The position numbers and the translations under genes are program-made. A DNA stretch of 64,000 bases, taken from NCBI RefSeq assembly GCF_009765705.1, contig NZ_LMUX01000016.1, positions 432,837 to 496,836 of the forward strand. The letters run 5' to 3'. Source of the stretch: Burkholderia sp. L27(2015) (GTDB taxonomy: Bacteria > Pseudomonadota > Gammaproteobacteria > Burkholderiales > Burkholderiaceae). Each line of letters opens with the position of its first letter. Positions within the stretch are counted from its first letter, which is position 1. This document shows, piece by piece, positions 29,501 through 38,325 of this stretch. Below the pieces are notes generated by a model that did not search any database, was not told the DNA's origin, and saw only the letters and a program-made list of their open reading frames with translations.

Positions 29501-29982
29501 TAAGCGGCGTGTTGCCTGAGGTCGGCGTGAACGGCCTGGTGATTTATCGTTACGCGCGACCGACCGCGCGCGATTATTTATCTGCGTGGTTGGCCCATCT
29601 GGTGTTATGCGCGAGTGCGCCTGCCGGGGTTGAACCGCGCACTCGCTGGTTCGGCGAAGGCGAGGATTTCGAATTGACGCGCGTGGCCGATGCGCCGGCG
29701 CGGCTTGCCGAGTTGCTGGCGTTTTATCAGGCGGGCTTGCGCGTGCCTCTGCATTTTTTCCCGAAGAGTGCCTGGGCTTATCAGGCGGACGGCACGGCCG
29801 AAGCCCATAAGGTTTGGCAGGGCAGCATGTTCTCGCGTGGAGAGGCAGAGGATGCCTACCTCGAGTTGGCGTTGCGCGACCTGCCGACGCCGGGAGCGGT
29901 GCTCGATCCGGTATTCGAGCAGCTTGCGAAGGCGGTGTTTGGTCCGCTAGCTGAACATCTGCGGGAGTCCGAATCATCATGA
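26503..29982 (+). CDS. recC: Exonuclease V gamma subunit RecC
   Basis: A 1159-residue protein, near the 1122 of E. coli RecC. It starts MLTLFYSNRYEALTEAVLDG and then VIVPSAAVRRRLELDVAERFG, the usual RecC opening, with FALPTMPPLQIALLRELGRW (family: SLPxxxLxxLxxL), MVAVPDLVSAAPLIDAVFG, GVTFSALTSLRGLPFKVVCLLDLNDGKLP in the later helicase-like domain and FVSFERFWRHPIRHLLRERLG. RecC threads and splits the strands and recognises Chi in RecBCD. Overlaps recB by four bases (ATGA). The open frame runs upstream to 26164, but the extra residues are not RecC-like. Confidence 0.92.
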   Translation: MLTLFYSNRYEALTEAVLDGLAQGMAEAPSPWTRETVIVPSAAVRRRLELDVAERFGICANLDFTYLAQWIWARIGAVIPVPEQSPFAPERLTWRCYRLLDPSRARGSVRLDAYLSQAHAGMRYELAQRVATVLDHYLTYRPEWLAAWQQGTSIFDPLGEAARLNPRLADATAVQREDEQWQSALWREVLAEVSTSISTSVGTSRAGSADKAGLVTPPAYRFLELAAQLDLDTVARAGWPERVSVFALPTMPPLQIALLRELGRWIDVRMYVFNPCREYWTDILPVAQVDALALRGEADYHAVGNPLLAEWGRQTQAQLHMLQELTEGATGREASYFEASDAPTWLAASQNAILDLTEWPSLPDGAQAGLEVHACHSLSRQLEVLHDRLLELFETDAQLRPADVMVAVPDLVSAAPLIDAVFGTAVQQRRIPYRISGLPPSQANPAARMLLELLASRAEEISASQVIEWLRVDAVAARYGIDAAQLETAQQWLAAAGARRGLEPGVPQGPGVPLARHTLADALLRLYLGYALPDAAEPVAGWLPIQGADGAQADLLGRLSRCVDDLIAFTRACEREATPVGWAELSRSALATFFASELEFTDSLDTLRDAIDRLAGMMDDGAAGLDVPAAVWRAALASTLDDPARGGVPWGGVTFSALTSLRGLPFKVVCLLDLNDGKLPSLARADEFDLIAAFPKLGDRQRRDDERNLFLDALLAARERLLIFYTGRSIRDNAALPPAALVAELLDYLARARAGETASTAELHAARDALVTEHPLQSFAAQYALQQDGLYTYDAERSQIAAALADPAPRRRLPFFTEPLPAVTETEIEFVSFERFWRHPIRHLLRERLGIALFDADPALADSAPFALGWDGRDALAARLLPVLLSEEETSIPADYPAGDHARDATAEIRAARIAAASPELPDGATGGIWRERALHGLSELAREVQQASRAGTWRVPFALSLTPRWPLVGQTHGVESSDWQRLAELAAPVDAGDTQPFVLSGVLPEVGVNGLVIYRYARPTARDYLSAWLAHLVLCASAPAGVEPRTRWFGEGEDFELTRVADAPARLAELLAFYQAGLRVPLHFFPKSAWAYQADGTAEAHKVWQGSMFSRGEAEDAYLELALRDLPTPGAVLDPVFEQLAKAVFGPLAEHLRESESS

Positions 29983-32900
29983 ACTCGCCGCACGAACTCG
30001 ACGTTTTCAATTGTGCACTTGACGGCATCAGCCAGATCGAAGCATCGGCCGGTACCGGCAAGACCTGGAATATCTGTGCGCTCTATGTGCGATTGCTGTT
30101 GGAAAAGCGCCTGAGCGCTGAACAGATTCTGGTCGTCACGTTCACCAAGGCCGCGACGGCGGAACTGCACGAACGGATTCGCGATCGGTTGAGTGGCGTG
30201 ATCCAGGTGTTGGATGCGTTGCTGGATCATGCCGACGAATTCGCTGAAGCCGAAGCCGAAGCCGAAGCCGAAGATGGAGGTGGAGGTGGAGGTGGAGGGG
30301 AAGGTGCAAATAGTTTGGTGCGCGCGATCGTCGACGAGTTGACGGGCGGGGATCCCTTCGTCGTTCGTTTGCTGGAAACCACGGTGGGCAATGCGCCGCA
30401 TCACGCGATCTCGCTCGCGGATGCACGCTTGCGCTTGCTACATGCGGTGCGCGGATTCGATCAGGCGGCGATACATACAATACATGCGTTTTGCCAGCGC
30501 GCGTTGCAACAGGCGCCATTCGCGGCTGGGATGCCGTTCGAGTTCGAGCTTGCCAATGACGATCGCGCGTTGCGTGCGGACGTGGCGATGCAGTTCTGGC
30601 GTACGCGCGTCGAGCCGGTTGCCGAGCGCGAGCCGGGTTTCGCTGCGTGGCTGGTCGATTTGCGCGCGAGCCCCGAATCGCTCGACATCCATCTTGCGCG
30701 TCGCCTCAAAAAGCCGCTCGCGCAAATTATCTGGAGCGATGTGTCGGACGGCGAGTCCGGCGGCGCAGCGAATGCCGAGCGAGGAGGCGCCCTCGAGCGC
30801 GCATTTACCGACGCTTACGCGACAGCCGCGACGATTTGGCAGTCGCAGCATGAGGCGCTGCTGAGCCTACTTGAACGCGCTCAGCCGCAGCTCAAACAAA
30901 ACTCGCATAAACCCGAGCTGGTGCGCGGCGCTTACGATTCCTGGGGGCGGTATTTTGCGGGGGGGCACGTCCACGATTCCGCGGCGGGGCGCGTTCAAGA
31001 TTCTGCGGCGGGGCGCATCCAAGTACCCCCCGCCAACGGGGCGCGCATCGGTCACAACGGCATGATCAAGGGCCTGAAAAAAGGCGCCGAGTTGCCCGAG
31101 CATCCGTTCTTTGCCGCGGCCGACGCCGTGCTCGACGCCGCCCAGGCGCTGACACAATGGCACGAGCATCTGTGGTTGGGTCTGGTCCGGCAGTGGCTCG
31201 AATGGGCGCCGGCGGCTCTGCACGAGATGAAACTCACGAGCGGTACGGTTTCGTTCGACGATCTGCTCAGCGATCTGCATCGCGCGCTGACTCGCCACGA
31301 ATGGCTCGCGGCGGCGATCCGGCAACGCTACGCCGCGGCGCTGATCGATGAGTTCCAGGATACCGATCCGCTGCAGTTCGATATTTTTACCCGGGTCTTT
31401 GCGCCGGCAGGGGAAACGCCGTCACCCCTGTTTTTGGTCGGCGATCCCAAGCAGGCGATATACAGCTTTCGCGCGGCCGACCTACATACTTATCTGGCTG
31501 CGCGCGAGCGCGCTACTGCGCGTTACACGCTGGCGGTGAACCAGCGCTCCACTGCGCCTATGATTTCGGCCTGCAATCAGATTTTTTCCACCAACCCCGC
31601 CGCGTTTATTCTGCCGGGCCTGACCTACGAGCCCGTACGTGCCGGCACGCGCGCGAGACCACCGTTACGCGACGACGACGCTGCAGATGCGGAGATCGGC
31701 CTGACCCAGCCGGCTTTACGGATCTGGCGATTGCCCGGCGGCGACGCCGTATTGCGCAAGCGTGAAGCGCAAACGCGCGTAGCGCACGCCTGTGCCGCAG
31801 AGATAGTGCGACTTCTCAATGGCGGCCGCGACGCACGGGTTTCGCTTGGCAACACAGCGTTGGCACCGGGCGACATCGCCGTGCTGGTGCAAACGAAAAA
31901 GCAGGGCGGCCTGATCAAGCGCGTGTTGGCGGAATGGGGCGTGGGCAGCGTCGAGCTTACGCAAGCATCGGTATTCGCGTCGGCTGATGCGGCGTGTCTT
32001 GAGCGGCTGCTGCAGGCTATCGATACGCCGGGCGATCCACGCCGCATGCGCGCCGCACTGGCGACCGACTGGATCGGACTGGATGCGCAGCACCTATGGG
32101 CGCTCGACCACGCCGAACGTACCGGCGGCGCCCATACCGAAGCGACAGACGCAGCAGATGCGACAGACGTAACCGACGCCACATCCTGGGTCGAGCGTTT
32201 TTCGCGTTATCGCTTGCTCTGGAACGAACGCGGTTTCGCGACGATGTGGCGCACCCTGCTGCACGAACTCAAGGTGCAACAACGGCTTGCCTTGCAGCCC
32301 GAAGGCGAACGACGCTTGACCAATCTGGCGCACCTGAGCGAGTTGGCGCAGACGCAGGCCGCGACGCAAAGCGGCCTCGCTCCCTTGTTACGCTGGCTGG
32401 CCAGCGAGCGTAACGAGCCGGGCCTGGGCGAAGAGGCGCAATTGCGGCTTGAGTCCGACCGCAATCTCGTGCAAATCGTCACGGTGCATAAATCGAAAGG
32501 ACTTGAATACCCGATCGTGTTCTGTCCGTTCCTGAACGACAACGCGCAGCGGCCATCGAGCGCCGGCAAACTGCCGGATGCGCGCGAATATCGCGACGCC
32601 GATGGCGCGGTGCTGCACTACGGTTGCGATGCCGATACGATAGCGCTGGCGCGCGATCAAGCCGCGATCGAGCAAGCGGCGGAACGCGCGCGGCTGATTT
32701 ACGTGGCGCTCACGCGCGCAGTCTATCGCTGTTACCTCGTCAGCGGCCCCTATGCCAGCGGCTCGACGGGCTCTACGACGGAGTCGCGTAAAAGCGTTCT
32801 CGAGTGGCTGGTAGCGGGCCGCGGCGATAGCTATGCAAACTGGCAGGCCAAGCCGCTTGAAGAGACGGAACTCGCGCAAGCGTGGCAGGCACTGTCCAGC

Positions 32901-34037
32901 TCGGCGATCGGCTTGCTGTCTTTGCCTGCCGCCAGGAGCGCGCAGCCGCTGGAAGCCCAGGACCATCGCGATGCCCGGTTTGCCGCTCGCGTTGCGCGCA
33001 GGGGCCTGCGCGACAGTTGGCGGATTGCCAGCTTCAGTGCCTTGGCGGCCTCGGGTACGGCCAATGCGCGGCCCTTCGGCCAAGGCGCGCAAGCCGCTCA
33101 TGACTTGGCCGGTTTGCGACCGGATCACGATGCGCTGGCAGGGCTACGTGTGCCGGGATCGCCGGTCGCCACGCTGCCGGTCGCCACACTGTCGATCGGT
33201 GATTTCGACGACGACTTCGACGACAACTATCTTTACGCCCCGCAGACCGCTGAGCCCATACCGATCGCGCGCGGCAACGACGACATCATTGATTTTCCGC
33301 GTGGCTCGGCGGCGGGCGAATGCCTGCATCGGATGTTCGAGCTGGCCGATTTCAACGAACCGCTGACTTGGGCCCCGGCTGTCGAGCGCGCCTTGCGGGA
33401 ACGTCCGGCGCCGGCCGCCGCACAGCTAGCGCCGCGCCTGCCGGCGATGATGAACCGCCTGCTTGGCGATGTCGTATCGACTCGAATAGCCGGGCCCGAA
33501 GCGCCGCACTTGACCTTGGCACAGGTCACCCCCGCGAAACGGCTGACCGAACTGGAGTTTTCGTTTCCCGCCAAGGCGGTGAATCTCGCCGCACTGGCCG
33601 AACTGCTGCGCGTGCACGGTTATGGCGTGCTGCCCGAATTGGCATTCAATGGCGGCTGGCTCGACGGCTACCTGAAAGGCTTTATCGATCTGGTTTTCGA
33701 ATACGACGAGCGATTCTGGGTGCTCGATTGGAAATCGAATTTCCTTGGCGAGCATCCGGGCGATTACGGGCCCGCGCAACTCAGCGCGGCAATGCAGGAT
33801 CATTTGTACACGTTGCAGGCCTTGATCTATGTTCTCGCCCTGCATCGCTACTTGCGGCATCGGCTGCCGGACTACGACTATCAGCGTCACGTCGGCGGCA
33901 GTCTTTATTTGTTTGTGCGCGCGGTCAGGCCTGATTGGCGGGTCGACGGCCTACCTGCCGGCGTGTGGTGCGATCGGCCGCCGCTCGAGATGATCGAAGC
34001 ACTCGATCGGTTGATGCAAGGGGGCGGCAATGGATGA
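29979..34037 (+). CDS. recB: Exonuclease V beta subunit RecB
   Basis: A 1352-residue UvrD-type 3'-5' helicase and nuclease, against 1180 in E. coli. Walker A EASAGTGKTW at residues 21-30, VVTFTKAATAEL motif Ia, Walker B LIDEFQDTDPLQF at about residue 455, VGDPKQAIYSFRAAD motif III, VTVHKSKGLEYPIVF motif V, and ERARLIYVALTRA motif VI are all present. The C-terminal nuclease has GFIDLVFEYDERFWVLDWKSN (catalytic Asp...Asp-x-Lys) near residue 1240. Extra length comes partly from repeat tracts: Glu-Ala/Gly run at 30246-30299, and 24-nt repeats near 30951-31022. Overlaps recC by four and recD by eight bases. Confidence 0.94.
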   Translation: MNSPHELDVFNCALDGISQIEASAGTGKTWNICALYVRLLLEKRLSAEQILVVTFTKAATAELHERIRDRLSGVIQVLDALLDHADEFAEAEAEAEAEDGGGGGGGGEGANSLVRAIVDELTGGDPFVVRLLETTVGNAPHHAISLADARLRLLHAVRGFDQAAIHTIHAFCQRALQQAPFAAGMPFEFELANDDRALRADVAMQFWRTRVEPVAEREPGFAAWLVDLRASPESLDIHLARRLKKPLAQIIWSDVSDGESGGAANAERGGALERAFTDAYATAATIWQSQHEALLSLLERAQPQLKQNSHKPELVRGAYDSWGRYFAGGHVHDSAAGRVQDSAAGRIQVPPANGARIGHNGMIKGLKKGAELPEHPFFAAADAVLDAAQALTQWHEHLWLGLVRQWLEWAPAALHEMKLTSGTVSFDDLLSDLHRALTRHEWLAAAIRQRYAAALIDEFQDTDPLQFDIFTRVFAPAGETPSPLFLVGDPKQAIYSFRAADLHTYLAARERATARYTLAVNQRSTAPMISACNQIFSTNPAAFILPGLTYEPVRAGTRARPPLRDDDAADAEIGLTQPALRIWRLPGGDAVLRKREAQTRVAHACAAEIVRLLNGGRDARVSLGNTALAPGDIAVLVQTKKQGGLIKRVLAEWGVGSVELTQASVFASADAACLERLLQAIDTPGDPRRMRAALATDWIGLDAQHLWALDHAERTGGAHTEATDAADATDVTDATSWVERFSRYRLLWNERGFATMWRTLLHELKVQQRLALQPEGERRLTNLAHLSELAQTQAATQSGLAPLLRWLASERNEPGLGEEAQLRLESDRNLVQIVTVHKSKGLEYPIVFCPFLNDNAQRPSSAGKLPDAREYRDADGAVLHYGCDADTIALARDQAAIEQAAERARLIYVALTRAVYRCYLVSGPYASGSTGSTTESRKSVLEWLVAGRGDSYANWQAKPLEETELAQAWQALSSSAIGLLSLPAARSAQPLEAQDHRDARFAARVARRGLRDSWRIASFSALAASGTANARPFGQGAQAAHDLAGLRPDHDALAGLRVPGSPVATLPVATLSIGDFDDDFDDNYLYAPQTAEPIPIARGNDDIIDFPRGSAAGECLHRMFELADFNEPLTWAPAVERALRERPAPAAAQLAPRLPAMMNRLLGDVVSTRIAGPEAPHLTLAQVTPAKRLTELEFSFPAKAVNLAALAELLRVHGYGVLPELAFNGGWLDGYLKGFIDLVFEYDERFWVLDWKSNFLGEHPGDYGPAQLSAAMQDHLYTLQALIYVLALHRYLRHRLPDYDYQRHVGGSLYLFVRAVRPDWRVDGLPAGVWCDRPPLEMIEALDRLMQGGGNG
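30246..30299 (+). repeat. Hexanucleotide tracts (GAAGCC)4 and (GGAGGT)3 inside recB
   Basis: Four GAAGCC units (30246-30269), then GAAGAT, then three GGAGGT units (30276-30293) and a degenerate GGAGGG. They code for an Ala-Glu run followed by eight glycines around residue 90-107 of RecB, between the first helicase motif and TGGDPFVVRLLE. All units keep the reading frame. Confidence 0.95.
30951..31022 (+). repeat. 24-nt tandem repeat inside recB, three copies
   Basis: Two close copies at 30975-30998 and 30999-31022 (coding DSAAGRVQ and DSAAGRIQ) and a more degenerate one just before, from 30951. The unit is eight codons, so copy number changes would keep the frame. Confidence 0.85.
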
Positions 34038-36231
34038 TCTTTTTACCTCGAAATCGTCGCCACCCGAGCGCTTGTCGCGCGTGGATGAGATCGGTGCGGT
34101 GCCGGCGGTGCCGATGGAGTTGGCTTTGGCCGACGGTTTTGCGACACGCCTGGCGCTACTGGCGCGCCGTACTGGCGCCGAGGCGGTGACGGTGCGGTGG
34201 GTCGAGCGAGCCGCATTTGCGATCAGCCGCGCGACCAGCCAAGGGCATGTCTGCATCGGGCTTGAAAGCGTGCTCGAATCCGCTGGTGCACGCGTCGAGT
34301 CCGGCGTTGGGTCGCGCATCGAGTCCCGCATTGAGTCCCACATCGAGTTCAACTCGCGGCTCAGCTCAGGGCAGCGGGCTGCCGACGTTGCGGCATTGCG
34401 AGCGCGTCTGCTTGCCAGCGGCGTGGTGTGCGATGGCGGTGGCGCGAGCGCCGCGTTGTTGCCGTTGGTGCTCGATGCGCAAAACCTTCTCTACCTTGCG
34501 CGCTATTACGATTTCGAACGACAACTGGCAGCGGCGCTGGTGACACGCGCGCGCGAAGCGGAAAGCGGCGCCGCCATCGCCGATGAAAGCCTACAGGCTT
34601 TTTTTGTCGCGCCGCCACCCGGCGAAATCGATTGGCAGCGGGTGGCCGTGGCGTTGGCGCTGAGCGGACGGCTCACCATCATCAGCGGAGGGCCGGGCAC
34701 CGGCAAGACCACTACCGTCGTGGCAATTTTGGCAGGGCTGTTGGCCCAGGCGGCGGTGCGCCAAACCACACTTCGTATCGCGTTGGCAGCACCGACCGGC
34801 AAAGCGGCGCAACGCATGCAGGAAGCGTTGCTGGAGCGCGCCGGCAACCTGCCGCCCGAGGCCGCGGCGCGGCTGCCGACGCAGTCCTATACGCTGCATC
34901 GCTTGTTGGGCGTAGGGCCCGGCGGGCAGTTTCGGCACCATCGCGCGGCGCCGCTGCCGTATGACGTCGTGGTGGTCGACGAGGCTTCGATGATAGACGT
35001 CGCTCTTGCCGCGCGGCTGGTCGACGCGATTCCCCCCGGAGCACGCCTGATTTTGCTCGGGGACAAGGATCAGCTCTCGGCGGTCGAAGCGGGCGCCGTC
35101 TTCGCTGAACTCAGCGCGCGCCCCTCGTTGTCTGCCGCTCGCGTGGCGCTGATTGCTGAGCAATTGAAGGTGTCGCCGCGGCAATTGACCGATGCGTGGC
35201 CTGTGTGGGAAAGCGCCGATACCGATACCGATACCGATACCGATACCGATACCGATGCTGACGTTGATGCGGATGCTCGCGCAGACACCCCTGCTGCGCC
35301 ATTGGCAGATTGCGTCGTGTGGCTGGAACGTAACTATCGCTTTGGCCTGGACTCATCGATCGGGCAGTTGTCGTTGGCGATACGCGCCGGACGAGTCAAA
35401 CCGGCGCTGGCGATTTTGCAGGGTGGCGATAGCGACACAGTGCTGCATGCGGATGCGATGACCATGCTGAAACCGGCCTCGCTCAGCGCGTTGGCCGAGG
35501 GTTATGCGGTGTATGTGGCCGCGCTGGCCAACTGGTTGACCATCCGCGCCGGGCGAGGCAGCGCTCACCGATTTGAGGCTGACACGCCCGGCGCCTCAGC
35601 GCTTGCTGAGATTGGCACTGCTGACACCGCGGCGCTGTTCGATGCGTTCAATCAGTTCCGGGTGTTGTGTGCGGTGCGCGCCGGTTGGCGAGGTGTGGAG
35701 CGGTTGAATATCGAATTGACGCTGCGCGTGCGGCAGGCCTTGCGCGCGGCCGGCGGGGCCGCTGAAGCAGCGCTCGCACCGGTTGCGAGCGATGCGCTGT
35801 GGTACGCCGGAAGGGCTGTCATGGTGACGCGTAATGACTACGCGCTGGGCTTATTCAATGGCGATATCGGCATTGCGCTGCCGGCGGGGGAAACCGCGGA
35901 CACGTTGCGGGTCTGGTTTCGCGCGGCCGATGGTCGTTATCGCGCGGTGTCGCCTGCTGCGCTGCCGCCGCACGAAACCGCATTTGCGATGACCGTGCAT
36001 AAATCGCAGGGGTCGGAATTTCAACGCGTGGCTTTGGTAATGCCCGCAGTCGCGAGCCGCGTATTGACGCGTGAGCTGGTCTATACGGCAGTTACGCGAG
36101 CCCGTGCGGCAGTGGCAATTTATACCGCTGCGGATGTCCTCGCCGAAGCGATCTCCGCACGCACTGCGCGCGACTCCGGATTGGCCGCGCGACTTGCAGA
36201 GGCATCGCTGACCACCGTGAGCAACGTTTAA
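34030..36231 (+). CDS. recD: Exonuclease V alpha subunit RecD
   Basis: A 733-residue SF1B 5'-3' helicase (E. coli RecD 608). Walker A ISGGPGTGKTTTV at about residue 220, motif Ia IALAAPTGKAAQRMQEAL, Walker B VVVDEASMIDVALAARL, motif III LILLGDKDQLSAVEAGAVF, motif V/VI FAMTVHKSQGSEF and LVYTAVTRARAAV. Extra length sits in low-complexity inserts: an Arg-x-Glu-Ser repeat (about residues 82-115) and an Asp-Thr repeat from six ACCGAT units at 35221-35256. The TAA stop is the first bases of a (AACCGC)10 array. It overlaps recB by eight bases. Confidence 0.93.
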   Translation: MDDLFTSKSSPPERLSRVDEIGAVPAVPMELALADGFATRLALLARRTGAEAVTVRWVERAAFAISRATSQGHVCIGLESVLESAGARVESGVGSRIESRIESHIEFNSRLSSGQRAADVAALRARLLASGVVCDGGGASAALLPLVLDAQNLLYLARYYDFERQLAAALVTRAREAESGAAIADESLQAFFVAPPPGEIDWQRVAVALALSGRLTIISGGPGTGKTTTVVAILAGLLAQAAVRQTTLRIALAAPTGKAAQRMQEALLERAGNLPPEAAARLPTQSYTLHRLLGVGPGGQFRHHRAAPLPYDVVVVDEASMIDVALAARLVDAIPPGARLILLGDKDQLSAVEAGAVFAELSARPSLSAARVALIAEQLKVSPRQLTDAWPVWESADTDTDTDTDTDTDADVDADARADTPAAPLADCVVWLERNYRFGLDSSIGQLSLAIRAGRVKPALAILQGGDSDTVLHADAMTMLKPASLSALAEGYAVYVAALANWLTIRAGRGSAHRFEADTPGASALAEIGTADTAALFDAFNQFRVLCAVRAGWRGVERLNIELTLRVRQALRAAGGAAEAALAPVASDALWYAGRAVMVTRNDYALGLFNGDIGIALPAGETADTLRVWFRAADGRYRAVSPAALPPHETAFAMTVHKSQGSEFQRVALVMPAVASRVLTRELVYTAVTRARAAVAIYTAADVLAEAISARTARDSGLAARLAEASLTTVSNV
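35221..35256 (+). repeat. Hexanucleotide tract (ACCGAT)6 inside recD
   Basis: Six perfect ACCGAT units, preceded by a degenerate GCCGAT and followed by degenerate GAT-containing codons, coding for alternating Thr-Asp. It lies between helicase motifs III and IV in a region variable among RecD proteins. Confidence 0.97.
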
Positions 36232-36289
36232 CCGCAACCGCAACCGCAACCGCAACCGCAACCGCAACCGCAACCGCAACCGCAACCGC
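36230..36289. repeat. (AACCGC)10 array forming the whole recD-arfB spacer
   Basis: Ten perfect AACCGC copies. The first two bases belong to the recD TAA stop (36229-36231), and the array ends one base before the arfB stop (36290-36292, minus strand). The two convergent genes are therefore separated by nothing but this array, with no T-tract terminator visible. Confidence 0.97.
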
Positions 36290-36712
36290 TCAGTCCGCGT
36301 CGCCAGACGCTTTGCCGCGTCCCGCTTTGATCGCGCTGCGGCGCGTCTTGCCTTCCAACCGGCGGCGCTGCGACGCGCGTGTCGGACGTGTGGCGACGCG
36401 TTCGCGCGGCAGCACACTGACACTGTCGATCAGTGCGGCGAGTCGCGCGAGCGCATCGGCGCGATTCATTTCCTGAGTGCGGTGTGCCTGGGCTTTAATG
36501 ACCACCATCCCGTCGCGCGTGATGCGACTGTCGTGCAGCACAAACAGTCTGGCTTTGATGGCATCGGGCAGCGCCGACGCACCGATGTTGAAACGCAAGT
36601 GGATCGCGCTCGACACCTTGTTGACGTTCTGGCCACCCGCGCCTTGTGCGCGGATAGCGGTCATTTCGACGTCTTCGGGACGCAAGGTCCACTGCTGGGC
36701 AGGTACGATCAT
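36290..36712 (-). CDS. arfB: ArfB (YaeJ) ribosome-rescue peptidyl-tRNA hydrolase
   Basis: A 140-residue class I release-factor-like protein that frees ribosomes stalled without a stop codon. The catalytic GGQ is in IRAQGAGGQNVNKVSSAIHL at about residues 20-39, followed by LRFN. The C-terminal tail is rich in Arg and Lys (RRRLEGKTRRSAIKAGRGK), the part that enters the mRNA channel. The ATG at 36712 starts IVPAQQWTLRPEDVEM, matching the family; the open frame upstream to 36811 has no match. Convergent with recD. Confidence 0.9.
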   Translation of the reverse strand: MIVPAQQWTLRPEDVEMTAIRAQGAGGQNVNKVSSAIHLRFNIGASALPDAIKARLFVLHDSRITRDGMVVIKAQAHRTQEMNRADALARLAALIDSVSVLPRERVATRPTRASQRRRLEGKTRRSAIKAGRGKASGDAD

Positions 36713-36758
36713 GAGCGGGTTATTGCAGGGCGCGGCGTGCAGGTCCGCGCCGCGCGTT

Positions 36759-38150
36759 TCACGCGGCCAGCGCCGCGGGGGCGGCCACGCAAACCCTGTT
36801 GCGGCCTGCATGCTTGGCCATGTAGAGTGCCTGGTCAGCGGCCGCGAGCAAATTGCGACTGTCGCCGGAAGGCTCCATTGTGGCCGCGCCTATCGATAAT
36901 GTCACCACGCCCGGATGGTCGGGCGCGTCGCTGGCCGGAGCGGCAATCCCGGCGGCGAACACGGCTTCGCGCAGTTTTTCAGCGATAAAGGTCGCGGAGT
37001 CACGATCGGCGCAGGGGAGTACGACCACGAATTCCTCACCGCCATAGCGCGCCAACAAGTCGCCGGACCGCCGGATCTGGCTCGCCAGTGCTTGGGCCAC
37101 GGCGATCAGGCAGGCGTCGCCTTGCAGGTGACCGAGGGTGTCGTTGTAAGGTTTGAAAAAGTCGACATCCGCCATCAACAGCGAGAGCGGTTTGCCGGTG
37201 CGTCGCGCGTGTTCGACTTCGCGTGCCAGAAACTCATCGAAATACCGTCGATTATGAATGCCGGTGAGTCCGTCGCGGATAGAATATTCAGTCAGCTGAG
37301 TGTTAGCCGTGCTCAAGTTGCGGTAGAGACGGTTGAATTCCCAGAAGAGCATGCTGAGCACGGCCGTTGCCGAAACCACCGATAAACAGCGCGCGGTGTA
37401 CCAGCCCAGCGTGCCGCGTGCGCCGGCCACGAACGTAATGATCACGTCGCAACTGGCGGCAAGCAGCGCGATACATATCCATAGCTCAAGCATGGCGCGG
37501 GTGCGGCTGGCGAGCGCAATGGTCAATAGCGCGAGCAAATTGGCCAGCACCACGGCGACAGACACCGGGTTGTGCACCAGCGCCAAATACGAGTGCCCGA
37601 CAATGATCGTGGACAGCAGCGAACCATGCGCGGCGATGGCGAGGTAGCACAGCGCTGCCGACACCAGCATCGGGCCACCGATCAGCGCCACGGCCGTCGG
37701 TATCGTATGACGCGGCTCAAGGACCGTCTCACCCCAATGACGCTTGATGACCGATGCGATCAACAACACAATCGGAAAGCCGCCGTGCCAGAAAACCCAG
37801 ATCCAGGCCGCGCTTTGACTGTTGGCGCCAAACAAGCCGGTCGGCGCGAAAATGTCGGGAAACACCAGCAACTGCGCCAGGTCGGCCACCGTCACGAAGC
37901 CGAAAGCGCCGCTGAGTGCCGCGAGGTACGGCTGCCGGAAAATTGTGAACTGTACACATAAGATCACCGCCGTCAGACTCTCGGTACAGAACACGGCGGT
38001 GTTGAAGATGGGTAAAAACGGATCTACAGGAGTGAGGTAGAAGTTGGCCCAGGGCCAGGTAAGACAAAAGGCGGTCAAGATTGCGAGGGCCACGGCGCCA
38101 GCACTGAGCGCATGAAAGCGCGTGGTTGGCAGTTGTATCATTCCTTCCAT
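36759..38150 (-). CDS. MASE4-GGDEF diguanylate cyclase
   Basis: A 463-residue membrane sensor that should make cyclic di-GMP. The N-terminal 280 residues carry about eight membrane helices with a MASE4-type sensor (TPVDPFLPIFNTAVFCTESL; IFAPTGLFGANSQSAAWIWV; FWHGG). A short linker (YSIRDGLTGIHNRRYFDEF) leads to the GGDEF domain: active site RYGGEEFVVVLP at about residue 370 and an inhibitory RxxD site (RSGD) five residues before it, so product inhibition is likely. ATG at 38150 or 38141 start the first helix equally well. Cyclic di-GMP often controls Tad pili, but a link here is only a possibility. Confidence 0.88.
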   Translation of the reverse strand: MEGMIQLPTTRFHALSAGAVALAILTAFCLTWPWANFYLTPVDPFLPIFNTAVFCTESLTAVILCVQFTIFRQPYLAALSGAFGFVTVADLAQLLVFPDIFAPTGLFGANSQSAAWIWVFWHGGFPIVLLIASVIKRHWGETVLEPRHTIPTAVALIGGPMLVSAALCYLAIAAHGSLLSTIIVGHSYLALVHNPVSVAVVLANLLALLTIALASRTRAMLELWICIALLAASCDVIITFVAGARGTLGWYTARCLSVVSATAVLSMLFWEFNRLYRNLSTANTQLTEYSIRDGLTGIHNRRYFDEFLAREVEHARRTGKPLSLLMADVDFFKPYNDTLGHLQGDACLIAVAQALASQIRRSGDLLARYGGEEFVVVLPCADRDSATFIAEKLREAVFAAGIAAPASDAPDHPGVVTLSIGAATMEPSGDSRNLLAAADQALYMAKHAGRNRVCVAAPAALAA

Positions 38151-38325
38151 TGCGGGCCTCGAATTGGTGTGGCCCCAGTGTAGCAAATCCGTTTGGCAAG
38201 GTAGTGGCCCCCGAGCTCCTCGAGCGTGGATTCGTCAAAATGAGACAAGTCGGCTGGTGAAGTGCCGACACTTATCGCGTACTTTTATCGTATTTTCTTC
38301 CGCGCTTTCCTCTGCATCGTCTTGG

